Source: an uncultured Chloroflexota bacterium
GTDB taxonomy: Bacteria; Chloroflexota; Anaerolineae; Anaerolineales; Villigracilaceae
Length of the DNA: 7,589 nucleotides
NCBI GenBank assembly: GCA_903837815.1
Contig: CAILWD010000290.1
Coordinates: 1 to 7,589 of the forward strand
Reading direction: 5' to 3'
Numbering within the stretch: the first letter of the stretch is position 1; every line of letters starts with the position of its first letter. Below the pieces are notes generated by a model that saw only the letters and a list, made by a program, of their open reading frames with translations, made no database searches and was not told the origin of the DNA. The position numbers were made by a program, and so were the translations under genes. Below are positions 1-6,794 of the stretch, one piece after another.

Positions 1-570
1 CCCGGTTTGGAATCTTTCGTCGAAACCGTCAAAGATGGGAACGCCTCCGCTTTGCGGGGGATATACGTCTCCAACGTCATGGCTTTTGGGATTGAGCAAC
101 AGCCCGCCGGTTATCCCGGTTATGTCTCCAACGCTGACGGGGTGGTCACTCAGTTCAGTATTGCTTCGGAAGTGGGGAATGTGGGTCTCCTTGCTCACAA
201 CACCCATGCAGGTGCTTCCTTCTCGAACATTCAGCAGGGCAGCATGATTGTCCTGGTCTATGGCGACGGACACACCGAAACTTTCATGGCGCAAAGCCTC
301 CAACATTACCAGGCTCTGGACCCCTACAACCCCTACAGCCAGTTCAAAGATTTGGAAAGCCTGACCACGTTGACCGCCGAGGAACTCTTCAACAAGGTTT
401 ATCGCGGCGACTACCACCTGACCCTCCAGACCTGCATCGAAAATAACGGCAACTCAAGTTGGGGCAGGTTGTTCATCGTGGCGGTTCCTGTGGACAATGT
501 GAGACTAAACAAAACGGAAAAAAGTTTGGAAGCCATTGCCACCCTGATTTCCAGAAGACATCTTGATTAG
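1..570 (+). CDS. Sortase-like cysteine transpeptidase, 5'-partial
   Basis: This is the C-terminal part of a sortase-fold protein; the frame is open from the first base, so the true start lies upstream. A TTG at position 7 is the first possible start codon in the window, but there is no room to see a ribosome site. Counting from that codon, the sortase triad is visible: His64 in LLAHN, Cys143 in TLQTC and Arg154 in WGRLF. The stretch GASFSNIQQG followed by a beta strand is the usual sortase 'F..L..GD' region. By family knowledge, such enzymes cleave a sorting signal and transfer the protein to an amine acceptor outside the membrane. The missing N-terminus should hold a signal peptide or membrane anchor, since no hydrophobic segment follows the catalytic domain. 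It converges on the PBP gene and ends at a strong hairpin terminator. The family call is firm; the sortase class and substrates are unknown. Confidence 0.85.
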   Translation, partial: PGLESFVETVKDGNASALRGIYVSNVMAFGIEQQPAGYPGYVSNADGVVTQFSIASEVGNVGLLAHNTHAGASFSNIQQGSMIVLVYGDGHTETFMAQSLQHYQALDPYNPYSQFKDLESLTTLTAEELFNKVYRGDYHLTLQTCIENNGNSSWGRLFIVAVPVDNVRLNKTEKSLEAIATLISRRHLD

Positions 571-582
571 TGTTTCTCCTCA

Positions 583-623
583 AAGGAGCCCGGAGATTTA
601 AGTCTCCGGGCTCCTTGTTTTTA
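583..623 (+). terminator. Strong intrinsic terminator between convergent genes
   Basis: A perfect 14-bp stem pairs 583-596 (AAGGAGCCCGGAGA) with 603-616 around a six-base loop, and the sequence TGTTTTTA follows. It begins 13 bases after the sortase stop codon, which suits termination of that gene. On the minus strand the same hairpin begins just past the PBP stop codon. The bases after it in that direction read TTTGAGGAG, a poor T-tract, so termination of the PBP transcript is probably weaker. Confidence 0.9.
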
Positions 624-3600
624 TGGCAGTGGAGTCAGTGTCGGCGTTGGTGTTTCGGTTGGGGTGGGCGTCTCCGTCGGCGGAAGGATTACCGGGGTCG
701 GAGTCTCTGTAGGCGTGAAGGTGGGAGCGGGCGTCTCTGTTGGGGTGACGGTTGGCACAGGCAGGTCGATATTGAGGGTGATGCGCTCGTCCACCTCGGC
801 CTTGTCGCCGACCAGGGTCAGGCGCAGTGAAACCTTCCCGTTCGGGAAGTCTGCCACGTTCCAGTTGTAGAGTGTGCCGTTTTCAACCGGCTTGTCGCTT
901 TCGACCAGCACAGTCCACGAAGCGGGGTCGGCGCCCTGACCAAATTCGAGAATCCACTTCTTGAATCCGCTGTCTGCGGCGGCGGAGCCTTTGATCTCCA
1001 CCGTGTTGGAAGTAACCGAATCCCCGTCTTTGAGATTGAACTCGATGACGGGTTGTGGGTCATTCTCCTTGCAGGCGCGTTCGGGCGCAAAATACGGGTT
1101 GCGGGGCAAGCCACGGTCTTCGAGCCAGAATTTTCCATCCCCTGTGCCCAGCCAGTCACGCGCCCATTTGTCGGTGACGTTCAAGACCTTGACTTCTTCG
1201 CTGGGACCTTCGCACTCCTTCGAGGCTTCGTAGCCGGTCCACAAATCGATCTTGGCTTTGCGCAATAGGTCTTGTTCGGGCGGCAGCGGAGGCTGATCGG
1301 CGGCGAAGACTTCGGTGTATTGACTTCCGCACTGGTCGGAGGGCTGGGTTCCGGAGAGACCGCAGACCACCATGTCCACAATTCCGGGGGGACGATTGAA
1401 CGGGGTGGGCGCGCCATTTGTGAGGTGGGGGACGGCAAACTCCATGAACTGCGACCAGATTGGGGCGGCGCCGCTGAGTCCCGACGAGCTGACCATCGGG
1501 GTGTAGTCTGCATTGCCGACCCAGACGCCGGTCACAAGGTCGGCGGTGTATCCCATCGTCCAGTTGTCGCGGATGTCGTTGGTGGTTCCCGTTTTCGCCG
1601 CGACAGGGAAGGAGAGGTTGAGGCGGGAGTTGCGTCCGAAAGTGAAGGAACGCGCTTCGTTGTCCGAAAGGATGGACGAAATCAAATAAGCATGTTCGAC
1701 GCGGATGACCTGTTCACCCGCCTGCGGTTGATACTCGTAAATCACGTTGCCTGCAAAGTCGGTGATCTTGAGGATGGCGACAGGCGGAACTTTTTGCCCG
1801 CCGTTGGCGATGACCGCGTAAGCGGAAGTCATGTCGATCAGGCTGACGTCGCCGCCGCCGAGGGTGAGCGACAAGCCGTAATCGTCGCGAGTGAGGGAGG
1901 TGACGCCAAGCCGCTCCGCCATGCCGATCAAACCCTCTTTTTGTTCGGTGTTCGGGTCGTCGTAAATGCCGACAAATTCCAGCGCTTTGACGGCAGGGAT
2001 GTTGAACGAGTTGGCAAGCGCCGTCCGCACGGTCAGGCCGCCGTGGAAGGTGCCGTCGTAGTTGCGCGGCTCGTAGGGCGGATTCGCGCCGTCGGGGAAT
2101 TGGGTGGGCACGTCCCAGATCCAGGTGGAGGGAGTCCAGCCTTTTTCGAAAGCCGCGAGATAGGTGAACGGCTTGATGGATGAACCCGGCTGACGCGTGG
2201 GACTGGTCGCCATGTTGATCTGCCCCGAAATCGCGTCGTTGTTGAAATCGGGCGAGCCGACCATCGCCAAAATCTCACCCGTCGATGGGCGGATGGCGAC
2301 CAGGGCTCCGTTCTTGGTGTTGTTATCGACCATCGTCGCCACCTGGTTCGTGACCAGTTGCTGGGCGGTGTCCTGCATGGCCGGGTCGAGGGTGGTGTAC
2401 ACCACAAAGCCCGAACGGTAGATGGTTTGCGCGTCGTACTGTTCCTCCAACTTCGAGCGGACAAAGTTCACCCAATGCGGATATTTTGAATCGAAGGAAG
2501 GCTGGCGGAAAGAGTAGACCTTCATCTCGTCTGCGGCCTGGGTGGCGGCAAGCGGGTCGATGCAGATGGGCGTCAGGCTGTTGCTGACCGTGATGCAGTT
2601 ATTCTGCGCGCTCATCTCGAACATCAGCACCAGCACCTGCTGCTGGCGGATGAGCGTATCCTGCGGGTTGGTGTAGATGTCGTACACGGCAGGCGACTGC
2701 GGCAGGCCGGCAAGGAAGGTGGCTTCGCCCAGAGTCAGGTCTTTGGCGGTTTTGCCGAAGTAGGTCTCAGCGGCGGCTTCGACCCCATAGGCGAGGTTGC
2801 CGTAATAGATTTCATTCAGATAGAGTTCGAGAATTTCGTCCTTGCTGTAGCGGCGGGTGATTTCAGCGGCTAGGATGATCTCACGCGTCTTGCGGGTGTA
2901 CGTGCGCTGGGTTCGTTCTTCGGGCGAGAGCAAAAGCGCCCGCGCTAGTTGCTGGGTGATGGTGGATGCGCCGCCGCCCTGTCCGTCGGTGCGGTAGTTT
3001 TCCCACAGAGCGCGGATGATGGCGGCCAGGTCGAAGCCAGGGTGGTTGTAGAATTCCTTGTCTTCGGTGGCGATGGTGGCGGCCACAAGGTTTGGCGAAA
3101 TTTGCGCGAGCGGAATGTAGGTGCGGCGTCCCGCGTTGGGGTCGAGGAGTTCGTACAAGACCTGTCCGTTGCGGTCGAGGATGCGGGTGGTCTCGAACTG
3201 CGAGGCGCGGTTCTTCAAGTCGCCCACATCGGGGAGGTCTTTGGCAACCTGATAATACTTGTAAACAAAGAACGAACTTGCAATCAAGCCTACGACAACC
3301 AGGGCAAAGGCCGAGAAGATCAGTCCGCGCAAGAGGCAGCCCCAATTCTTGAAAGAATGAGGGATGAAGGAGGAAGGATGAATATTCGGCGGTGATGGGG
3401 GAGGGTTGAAGGTTTGCCGCTGGACGTTGGGCTGCGAGCGCGGAATCGAAACTGGCGGTGTTGGCGGCTGGGTTGGCTGTGCTTGTTGACGGCGTGCCGG
3501 GGTGTAGGCAGCCGGCGTGACCCGCGTGCCTTCCACGTCGATCTCGTTGACGCGGCGCGGCAGGGGCATGTTGTCCTTGTCCAGTGCGGGGCGATGGTAG

Positions 3601-3710
3601 GGATCGTTGAGTTGGGAGGGAGGCTCGGTTGGCAAGGGAGCGGGCGTCCCCCGTGTTTCTTCCTCGGACCTTAGAATTCGGCGTAATCGGTCGTTATCTT
3701 CGTTGCTCAT
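621..3710 (-). CDS. Class A penicillin-binding protein (bifunctional GT51 transglycosylase/transpeptidase, PBP1A type)
   Basis: This 1029-residue enzyme polymerises lipid II into glycan strands and crosslinks the stem peptides on the outer face of the membrane. Residues 1-122 form a Pro/Gln-rich, probably disordered cytoplasmic arm; about 124-150 is the single membrane segment. The GT51 domain (about 175-345) has catalytic Glu216 in ATEDKEF, the GGGASTITQQ motif (245-254), KTRE (274-277) and ELYLNE (295-300). After a linker (345-435), the transpeptidase shows Ser510-x-x-Lys513 (SSIK), Ser568-x-Asn570 (SFN) and KTGTT (706-710). An Ig-like domain follows (about 886-984), possibly related to the C-terminal domain of PbpC-type proteins, then a Thr/Pro/Glu tail (986-1029). 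All catalytic motifs are intact. The ATG at 3710 is the natural start, but only a weak purine-rich stretch (AGAAAAG) precedes it. The gene lies 97 bp downstream of the MaoC gene on the same strand and may share its transcript. Confidence 0.97.
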   Translation of the reverse strand: MSNEDNDRLRRILRSEEETRGTPAPLPTEPPSQLNDPYHRPALDKDNMPLPRRVNEIDVEGTRVTPAAYTPARRQQAQPTQPPTPPVSIPRSQPNVQRQTFNPPPSPPNIHPSSFIPHSFKNWGCLLRGLIFSAFALVVVGLIASSFFVYKYYQVAKDLPDVGDLKNRASQFETTRILDRNGQVLYELLDPNAGRRTYIPLAQISPNLVAATIATEDKEFYNHPGFDLAAIIRALWENYRTDGQGGGASTITQQLARALLLSPEERTQRTYTRKTREIILAAEITRRYSKDEILELYLNEIYYGNLAYGVEAAAETYFGKTAKDLTLGEATFLAGLPQSPAVYDIYTNPQDTLIRQQQVLVLMFEMSAQNNCITVSNSLTPICIDPLAATQAADEMKVYSFRQPSFDSKYPHWVNFVRSKLEEQYDAQTIYRSGFVVYTTLDPAMQDTAQQLVTNQVATMVDNNTKNGALVAIRPSTGEILAMVGSPDFNNDAISGQINMATSPTRQPGSSIKPFTYLAAFEKGWTPSTWIWDVPTQFPDGANPPYEPRNYDGTFHGGLTVRTALANSFNIPAVKALEFVGIYDDPNTEQKEGLIGMAERLGVTSLTRDDYGLSLTLGGGDVSLIDMTSAYAVIANGGQKVPPVAILKITDFAGNVIYEYQPQAGEQVIRVEHAYLISSILSDNEARSFTFGRNSRLNLSFPVAAKTGTTNDIRDNWTMGYTADLVTGVWVGNADYTPMVSSSGLSGAAPIWSQFMEFAVPHLTNGAPTPFNRPPGIVDMVVCGLSGTQPSDQCGSQYTEVFAADQPPLPPEQDLLRKAKIDLWTGYEASKECEGPSEEVKVLNVTDKWARDWLGTGDGKFWLEDRGLPRNPYFAPERACKENDPQPVIEFNLKDGDSVTSNTVEIKGSAAADSGFKKWILEFGQGADPASWTVLVESDKPVENGTLYNWNVADFPNGKVSLRLTLVGDKAEVDERITLNIDLPVPTVTPTETPAPTFTPTETPTPVILPPTETPTPTETPTPTLTPLP
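624..755 (-). repeat. Coding low-complexity repeat: Thr/Pro/Glu tail of the PBP
   Basis: The last 44 codons of the PBP gene encode near-repeats of TPTETP and PTPT separated by short breaks such as VILPP. On the + strand this shows as recurring GGNGTNGGNGTCTC-like blocks. It is an extracellular, probably extended segment after the Ig-like domain. Similar Thr/Pro tails are frequent on surface proteins of Anaerolineae, by general recollection. The repeats could allow length variation by slippage. Confidence 0.8.
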
Positions 3711-3720
3711 AGTCTTTTCT

Positions 3721-3800
3721 CAAACACAAAGGACACAAAGGTCACGAAGGTTTTCTTTTATTGTTGTTCTCCTTTGTGCTCCTTCGTACCCTTCGTGTTT
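3721..3800. repeat. Imperfect palindrome built from 9-nt units (CACAAAGGA type)
   Basis: The left arm holds three 9-nt direct repeats: CACAAAGGA (3725-3733), CACAAAGGT (3734-3742) and CACGAAGG (3743-3750). The right arm carries the complementary units CCTTTGTGCT (3771-3780), CCTTCGTAC (3781-3789) and CCTTCGTG (3790-3797). The arms, about 30 nt each, pair with a few mismatches and one bulge around a 20-nt T-rich loop. This fills the gap between the MaoC stop and the PBP start. Families of 'AAGGACACG'-like intergenic repeats are known to be dispersed in many bacterial genomes. On the minus-strand transcript it would form a long hairpin ahead of the PBP start and could reduce read-through or protect RNA ends; that role is inference. 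Confidence 0.75.
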
Positions 3801-3807
3801 AACGATT

Positions 3808-4257
3808 TTATTTCGGCTTGCTCAACACCAGCAGGTTCAGCGAACCCTTCTGGCAGATTTCTCCGTTTTGATTTTTTACCGTCACCGTGGCGGTCATCGA
3901 GCCGCCGCCGATGCGCGGCAGGGCTTTGGTGTCGGTGACTTCCAATTCGGCGCTGATCGTATCGCCGATGAAGAAGGGCTTGACGAATTTCCACTCGTTG
4001 ATTTCGCGGAAGGCAAGCACCGTCCCTTCGAGCAGGCCGGTGCGCATGATCAGGCCTGTGGCGATGGACAGCCCCAAAAGTCCGTGCGCGATGCGTTGCC
4101 CAAACTGGGTTTTGGCGGCAAATGCCGCGTCGGTGTGGATCTGGTTGAAGTCGCCGGTCAGCCCTGCGAATCCGAAAATATCCGCCTCGCCCACCGTCCG
4201 CCCGACAGTTGTCACTTTTTGTCCAACTGAAAATTCCTCGAAATAAAGTCCTGTCAT
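3808..4257 (-). CDS. MaoC-like (R)-specific enoyl-CoA hydratase
   Basis: This is a 149-residue single hot-dog-fold protein. The hydratase-2 motif is complete: Asp36-x-Asn38-x-Ile-His41 (DFNQIH), followed by GQRIAHGLL (53-61). By family knowledge, the Asp/His pair adds water to trans-2-enoyl-CoA to give (R)-3-hydroxyacyl-CoA, in fatty-acid, polyhydroxyalkanoate or related acyl-CoA metabolism; the length fits PhaJ-type enzymes. No signal peptide is seen, so it should be cytoplasmic. I chose the ATG at 4257 because AAGGAG lies six bases upstream; the longer frame to 4308 has no ribosome site and would begin upstream of the predicted promoter. It is divergent from the glycosidase and upstream of the PBP gene. 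No partner acyl-CoA genes are nearby, so the exact substrate cannot be read from context. It could also be a hydratase acting on another acyl-CoA. Confidence 0.92.
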   Translation of the reverse strand: MTGLYFEEFSVGQKVTTVGRTVGEADIFGFAGLTGDFNQIHTDAAFAAKTQFGQRIAHGLLGLSIATGLIMRTGLLEGTVLAFREINEWKFVKPFFIGDTISAELEVTDTKALPRIGGGSMTATVTVKNQNGEICQKGSLNLLVLSKPK

Positions 4258-4263
4258 TTCTCT

Positions 4264-4269
4264 CTCCTT
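4264..4269 (-). promoter_or_regulatory. Shine-Dalgarno site that fixes the MaoC start
   Basis: On the minus strand the sequence is AAGGAG, six bases ahead of the ATG at 4257. Neither of the upstream in-frame candidate starts (4281 and 4308) has a comparable site. Confidence 0.85.
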
Positions 4270-4284
4270 GTTTACCTGCATCAA

Positions 4285-4290
4285 ATTATA
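4285..4290 (-). promoter_or_regulatory. -10 box (TATAAT) of the MaoC promoter
   Basis: The minus strand reads a perfect TATAAT. A start about seven bases downstream (near 4278) would give a leader of about 20 nt carrying the Shine-Dalgarno site. At 16-19 bp upstream I see no good -35 (GCGAAA at the 17-bp spacing), and there is no TG extension. The promoter may therefore need an activator or be moderate in strength. Confidence 0.6.
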
Positions 4291-4293
4291 CCT

Positions 4294-4322
4294 TTGACCT
4301 ATCGCCATTTCGCTCGTACAAT
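4294..4322 (+). promoter_or_regulatory. Sigma-70-type promoter of the glycosidase, predicted leaderless start
   Basis: TTGACC (4294-4299) and TACAAT (4317-4322) are separated by exactly 17 bp, a near-consensus housekeeping promoter. Seven bases follow the -10 box before the ATG at 4330, so transcription should begin at or next to the start codon. No Shine-Dalgarno-like sequence lies before that ATG, which agrees with a leaderless mRNA. Confidence 0.7.
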
Positions 4323-4329
4323 TGGCGCC

Positions 4330-6714
4330 ATGCGCGATTGGTCTTTAAATCCCGGCGACCCGCTTTACCTTTCCATCGCGGCAGATGCCCGCCTCTGCCA
4401 GCCCGACTACCTCAACGACCACATCTGGGAAGTGGATTTGGGCGCGGGGGACGCGGAACGTGCCTTCGTCTCGCTCTATACCACGTACGGGCTGCGCGCC
4501 CGCTCGATGCGGATTTTCCTGCGATTTACGGAAAACAACGTCTCCATCACAGACCCTAACACCTTTGTCGTCAAACCGTCACTGCGCCGCTCCTACCCAA
4601 ACTTCCTATCGCTTGATTTTGTTCCCTTTGAAAACCTCCAGGTGACCGCCGAATACTGGGTTCCCGAATCCCATGCGGTGGCGGGGCGCCTGCTCCTCGT
4701 CAACAAAAGCACGGCAACGCGCCAAATCCAGTTGGAGATCTGCGCCACGCTTGCCCCGCTCGACGGGCAATCCATCATCCCCACCCAGCAACAACTTGTC
4801 AACATTCTTGCAGGACAAACCAGCGGAATCGCCCCCGTCATCTTCATGACCGGCGGACCCAAACACGGCAGCGGACCCTATGCCTCCCTCATCCTCGACC
4901 TCGAACTGGGACCGGGCGGCACGCGTCAAATCTCCTTTGCCGAAGCCGCGCTGGATACCGTGGCAACCTCCTTCGAACTGGCGCGCCGCTCCGCAGCCCG
5001 CCCCTGGGAAGCCGAACGCGCCCGCATCGAACTGCTGAACGCCTCGCAGACTCTCGATATCCGCACCGGCGACCCCGATTGGGACGCGGCTCTGGCGTTC
5101 AGTCAGACCGCCGCGCTGGGTTTGTTCTTCGGCGCGGGCGAACACCTGCCCAACCCGTCCTTTGTGGCGGCGCGTCACACCGACAATGGCTTCTCGCGCA
5201 AAGGTGACGGAGCAGATTATCCGCCCTCTTGGAATGGCCAGACTCCGCTGGACGCATATTACCTCGGCGGCATTTTGCACGGCGCGCCGCAGGTAACGAA
5301 GAACCTCATCCTCAATTTCCTCGCCACGCAGGATGAAGACGGCGAAGTGGATGGCAGGCCCGGCATTGCCGGTCAACGCGGGAAACTGCTCGCCGCGCCC
5401 CTGCTCGCCAGCCTTGCGTGGAAATATTTTCAAACCACAGGGGACGAATCCTTCCTTGCCGAAACCTTCCCCAAACTGATCAAATTCTTCTGGTCGTGGT
5501 TTTCTTCGGCACACGACCGCAACCGCGACGGCTCGCCCGAATGGGACAACCTCCTCCAAACAGGATTCGACGACAACCCCATCTTCGATGTCTGGCATCC
5601 CTGGTCGCAAGGGCTGGATATTTCGCTGGCGCATAGCCCGTCGCTCGAAGCCATGCTCTATCGCGAAGCAAAGTCCATCGAAAAGATTTCCGTCCAACTC
5701 GGCAAGCCCGCCGAAGAAACCGTGCTGGTGACGGCGCAAAGCGAAATCCTCAGAAACTCGCTCGCCGCCGCCTGGAACCCGGACCAGAGTTTTTACTCGT
5801 ACCGCGACCGCGAAACCAAACAAGTCTCGACGGGCAGAGTCATCGCAAAAAAGCGGGGCGACGGCAACATGCGCCCGAAGGAAGAATTCGAGAAGGGTAT
5901 CCGCCTGCTGGTGGAAATCCAGACCAACAATCCAGCCGCGAAACGCCCCGAGGTGGAGATCTGCGAATTCTTCAGCAAAACCAAGGGCGAGGTCGAAGTC
6001 ATTCAGGGGCACCAGTTCCAATGGCGCACAGGCGGATTGGTCGCCACCACCCAAAAATTGTTCACCCGCGTCGGCAAGGTCAGCGTAACCGGGCTGGACG
6101 AGAAGGACAAAATCGTCGTCAAGTTGATCGACACCACCGGCGAAGATTTGACCCTCGCCCTGCCGCTTTGGGCGGGCGCGACAGAGGAACAGCAGGCGAA
6201 CGCTTTGATTGGGCGCAACTTGATGACCGCCGACCGTTTTGACCGTCCCTTCGGGCTGCCCTCGCTCACCGCTTCGCCCGACCCCGAAGCGGACTCTGTC
6301 TCGATGAGCGTACTACTCCCCTGGAACCAGTTGATCGGCGAAGGCTTGCTGGCTTACGGTTTCCGCGCCGAAGCCACCCGCCTGACCGCCCACCTGATGA
6401 ACGCGGTCATCCAGAACTTGAAGCAGAACCGCTCCTTCTACCAACGCTACCATGCAGAAAAAGGGACAGGCATCGGCGAACGCAATTCGATACAAGGCTT
6501 CGCGCCCCTCGGTTTGTTCATGCAGACCCTCGGCGTGACCATCCTCTCACAGCGCAAGGTGCGGCTCGAAGGCAAAAACCTCTTCCCATGGCCGGTGACG
6601 GTCAAATACAAGGGGCTCACCGTCGTGCGCGGACTGGAGCAAACCGTTATCACCTTCCCCAACGGCGAAAGCGTCATCGTCAAAGAGGAAACGCCTTGCC
6701 TGGTGGAGATGTAA
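4330..6714 (+). CDS. GH63/MGH1-like six-hairpin glycoside hydrolase
   Basis: This 794-residue protein has the build of a GH63-related glycosidase: an N-terminal beta-sandwich (about 1-235), an (alpha/alpha)6-barrel catalytic domain (about 245-740) and a C-terminal beta domain (about 743-790). The clearest family signature is NRDGSPEWDN (398-407) followed by GFDDNPIFD (412-420). By comparison with GH63 and mannosylglycerate hydrolases, Asp414 is the likely general acid. The segment around 703-730 corresponds to the general-base region, but the expected Glu may be Gln705 (see findings). A beta-rich stretch (about 497-606) interrupts the barrel just before LALPLWAG. There is no signal peptide, so a cytoplasmic enzyme on a small glycoside or oligosaccharide is likely; the substrate is not recognisable. 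I chose the ATG at 4330 because it fits the promoter; a TTG at 4294 in the same frame is itself part of the -35 box. Confidence 0.8.
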   Translation: MRDWSLNPGDPLYLSIAADARLCQPDYLNDHIWEVDLGAGDAERAFVSLYTTYGLRARSMRIFLRFTENNVSITDPNTFVVKPSLRRSYPNFLSLDFVPFENLQVTAEYWVPESHAVAGRLLLVNKSTATRQIQLEICATLAPLDGQSIIPTQQQLVNILAGQTSGIAPVIFMTGGPKHGSGPYASLILDLELGPGGTRQISFAEAALDTVATSFELARRSAARPWEAERARIELLNASQTLDIRTGDPDWDAALAFSQTAALGLFFGAGEHLPNPSFVAARHTDNGFSRKGDGADYPPSWNGQTPLDAYYLGGILHGAPQVTKNLILNFLATQDEDGEVDGRPGIAGQRGKLLAAPLLASLAWKYFQTTGDESFLAETFPKLIKFFWSWFSSAHDRNRDGSPEWDNLLQTGFDDNPIFDVWHPWSQGLDISLAHSPSLEAMLYREAKSIEKISVQLGKPAEETVLVTAQSEILRNSLAAAWNPDQSFYSYRDRETKQVSTGRVIAKKRGDGNMRPKEEFEKGIRLLVEIQTNNPAAKRPEVEICEFFSKTKGEVEVIQGHQFQWRTGGLVATTQKLFTRVGKVSVTGLDEKDKIVVKLIDTTGEDLTLALPLWAGATEEQQANALIGRNLMTADRFDRPFGLPSLTASPDPEADSVSMSVLLPWNQLIGEGLLAYGFRAEATRLTAHLMNAVIQNLKQNRSFYQRYHAEKGTGIGERNSIQGFAPLGLFMQTLGVTILSQRKVRLEGKNLFPWPVTVKYKGLTVVRGLEQTVITFPNGESVIVKEETPCLVEM

Positions 6715-6758
6715 GAGACCTTCTCGTAATTCTGAAAAACATTCTGAAGCGCTACGCA

Positions 6759-6790
6759 AAACGTCCCGAAGGGTTGCCTCCGGGACGTTT
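6759..6790. terminator. Hairpin terminator shared by convergent genes
   Basis: A 10-bp perfect stem pairs AAACGTCCCG (6759-6768) with CGGGACGTTT (6781-6790); after one mismatch three more pairs close a GTTG loop. It lies between the stop of the glycosidase (6714) and the stop of the SIMPL gene (6795). The + side ends in GTTTGTGTC and the minus side in CGTTTTGCG. Both T-tracts are short, so it is probably bidirectional but moderate. Confidence 0.75.
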
Positions 6791-6794
6791 GTGT

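Noticed and set aside
1272..2183. Open frame of 303 codons on + inside the PBP gene
   Set aside because: It is antisense to the transpeptidase region, whose motifs are all intact on the minus strand. The translated text is low in hydrophobic segments and matches no family I know.
3721..3800. CRISPR-like array
   Set aside because: The units are only 9 nt, contiguous and without spacers, and are arranged as an inverted repeat.
3607..4230. Open frame of 207 codons on + across the PBP start, the repeat and the MaoC gene
   Set aside because: It runs through the palindromic repeat and is antisense to a complete MaoC domain; no domain is visible.
4258..4308. N-terminal extension of the MaoC protein by 17 residues
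   Set aside because: The extension lacks a ribosome site, would overlap the promoter boxes, and adds residues not typical of the family; the ATG at 4257 has AAGGAG at ideal spacing.
4606..6054. Open frame of 482 codons antisense to the glycosidase gene
   Set aside because: It lies wholly within the strongly supported glycosidase on the other strand, has no recognisable domain or ribosome site, and its composition (many Arg, Gly, Ala, Val) is what the reverse of a GC-rich gene gives.
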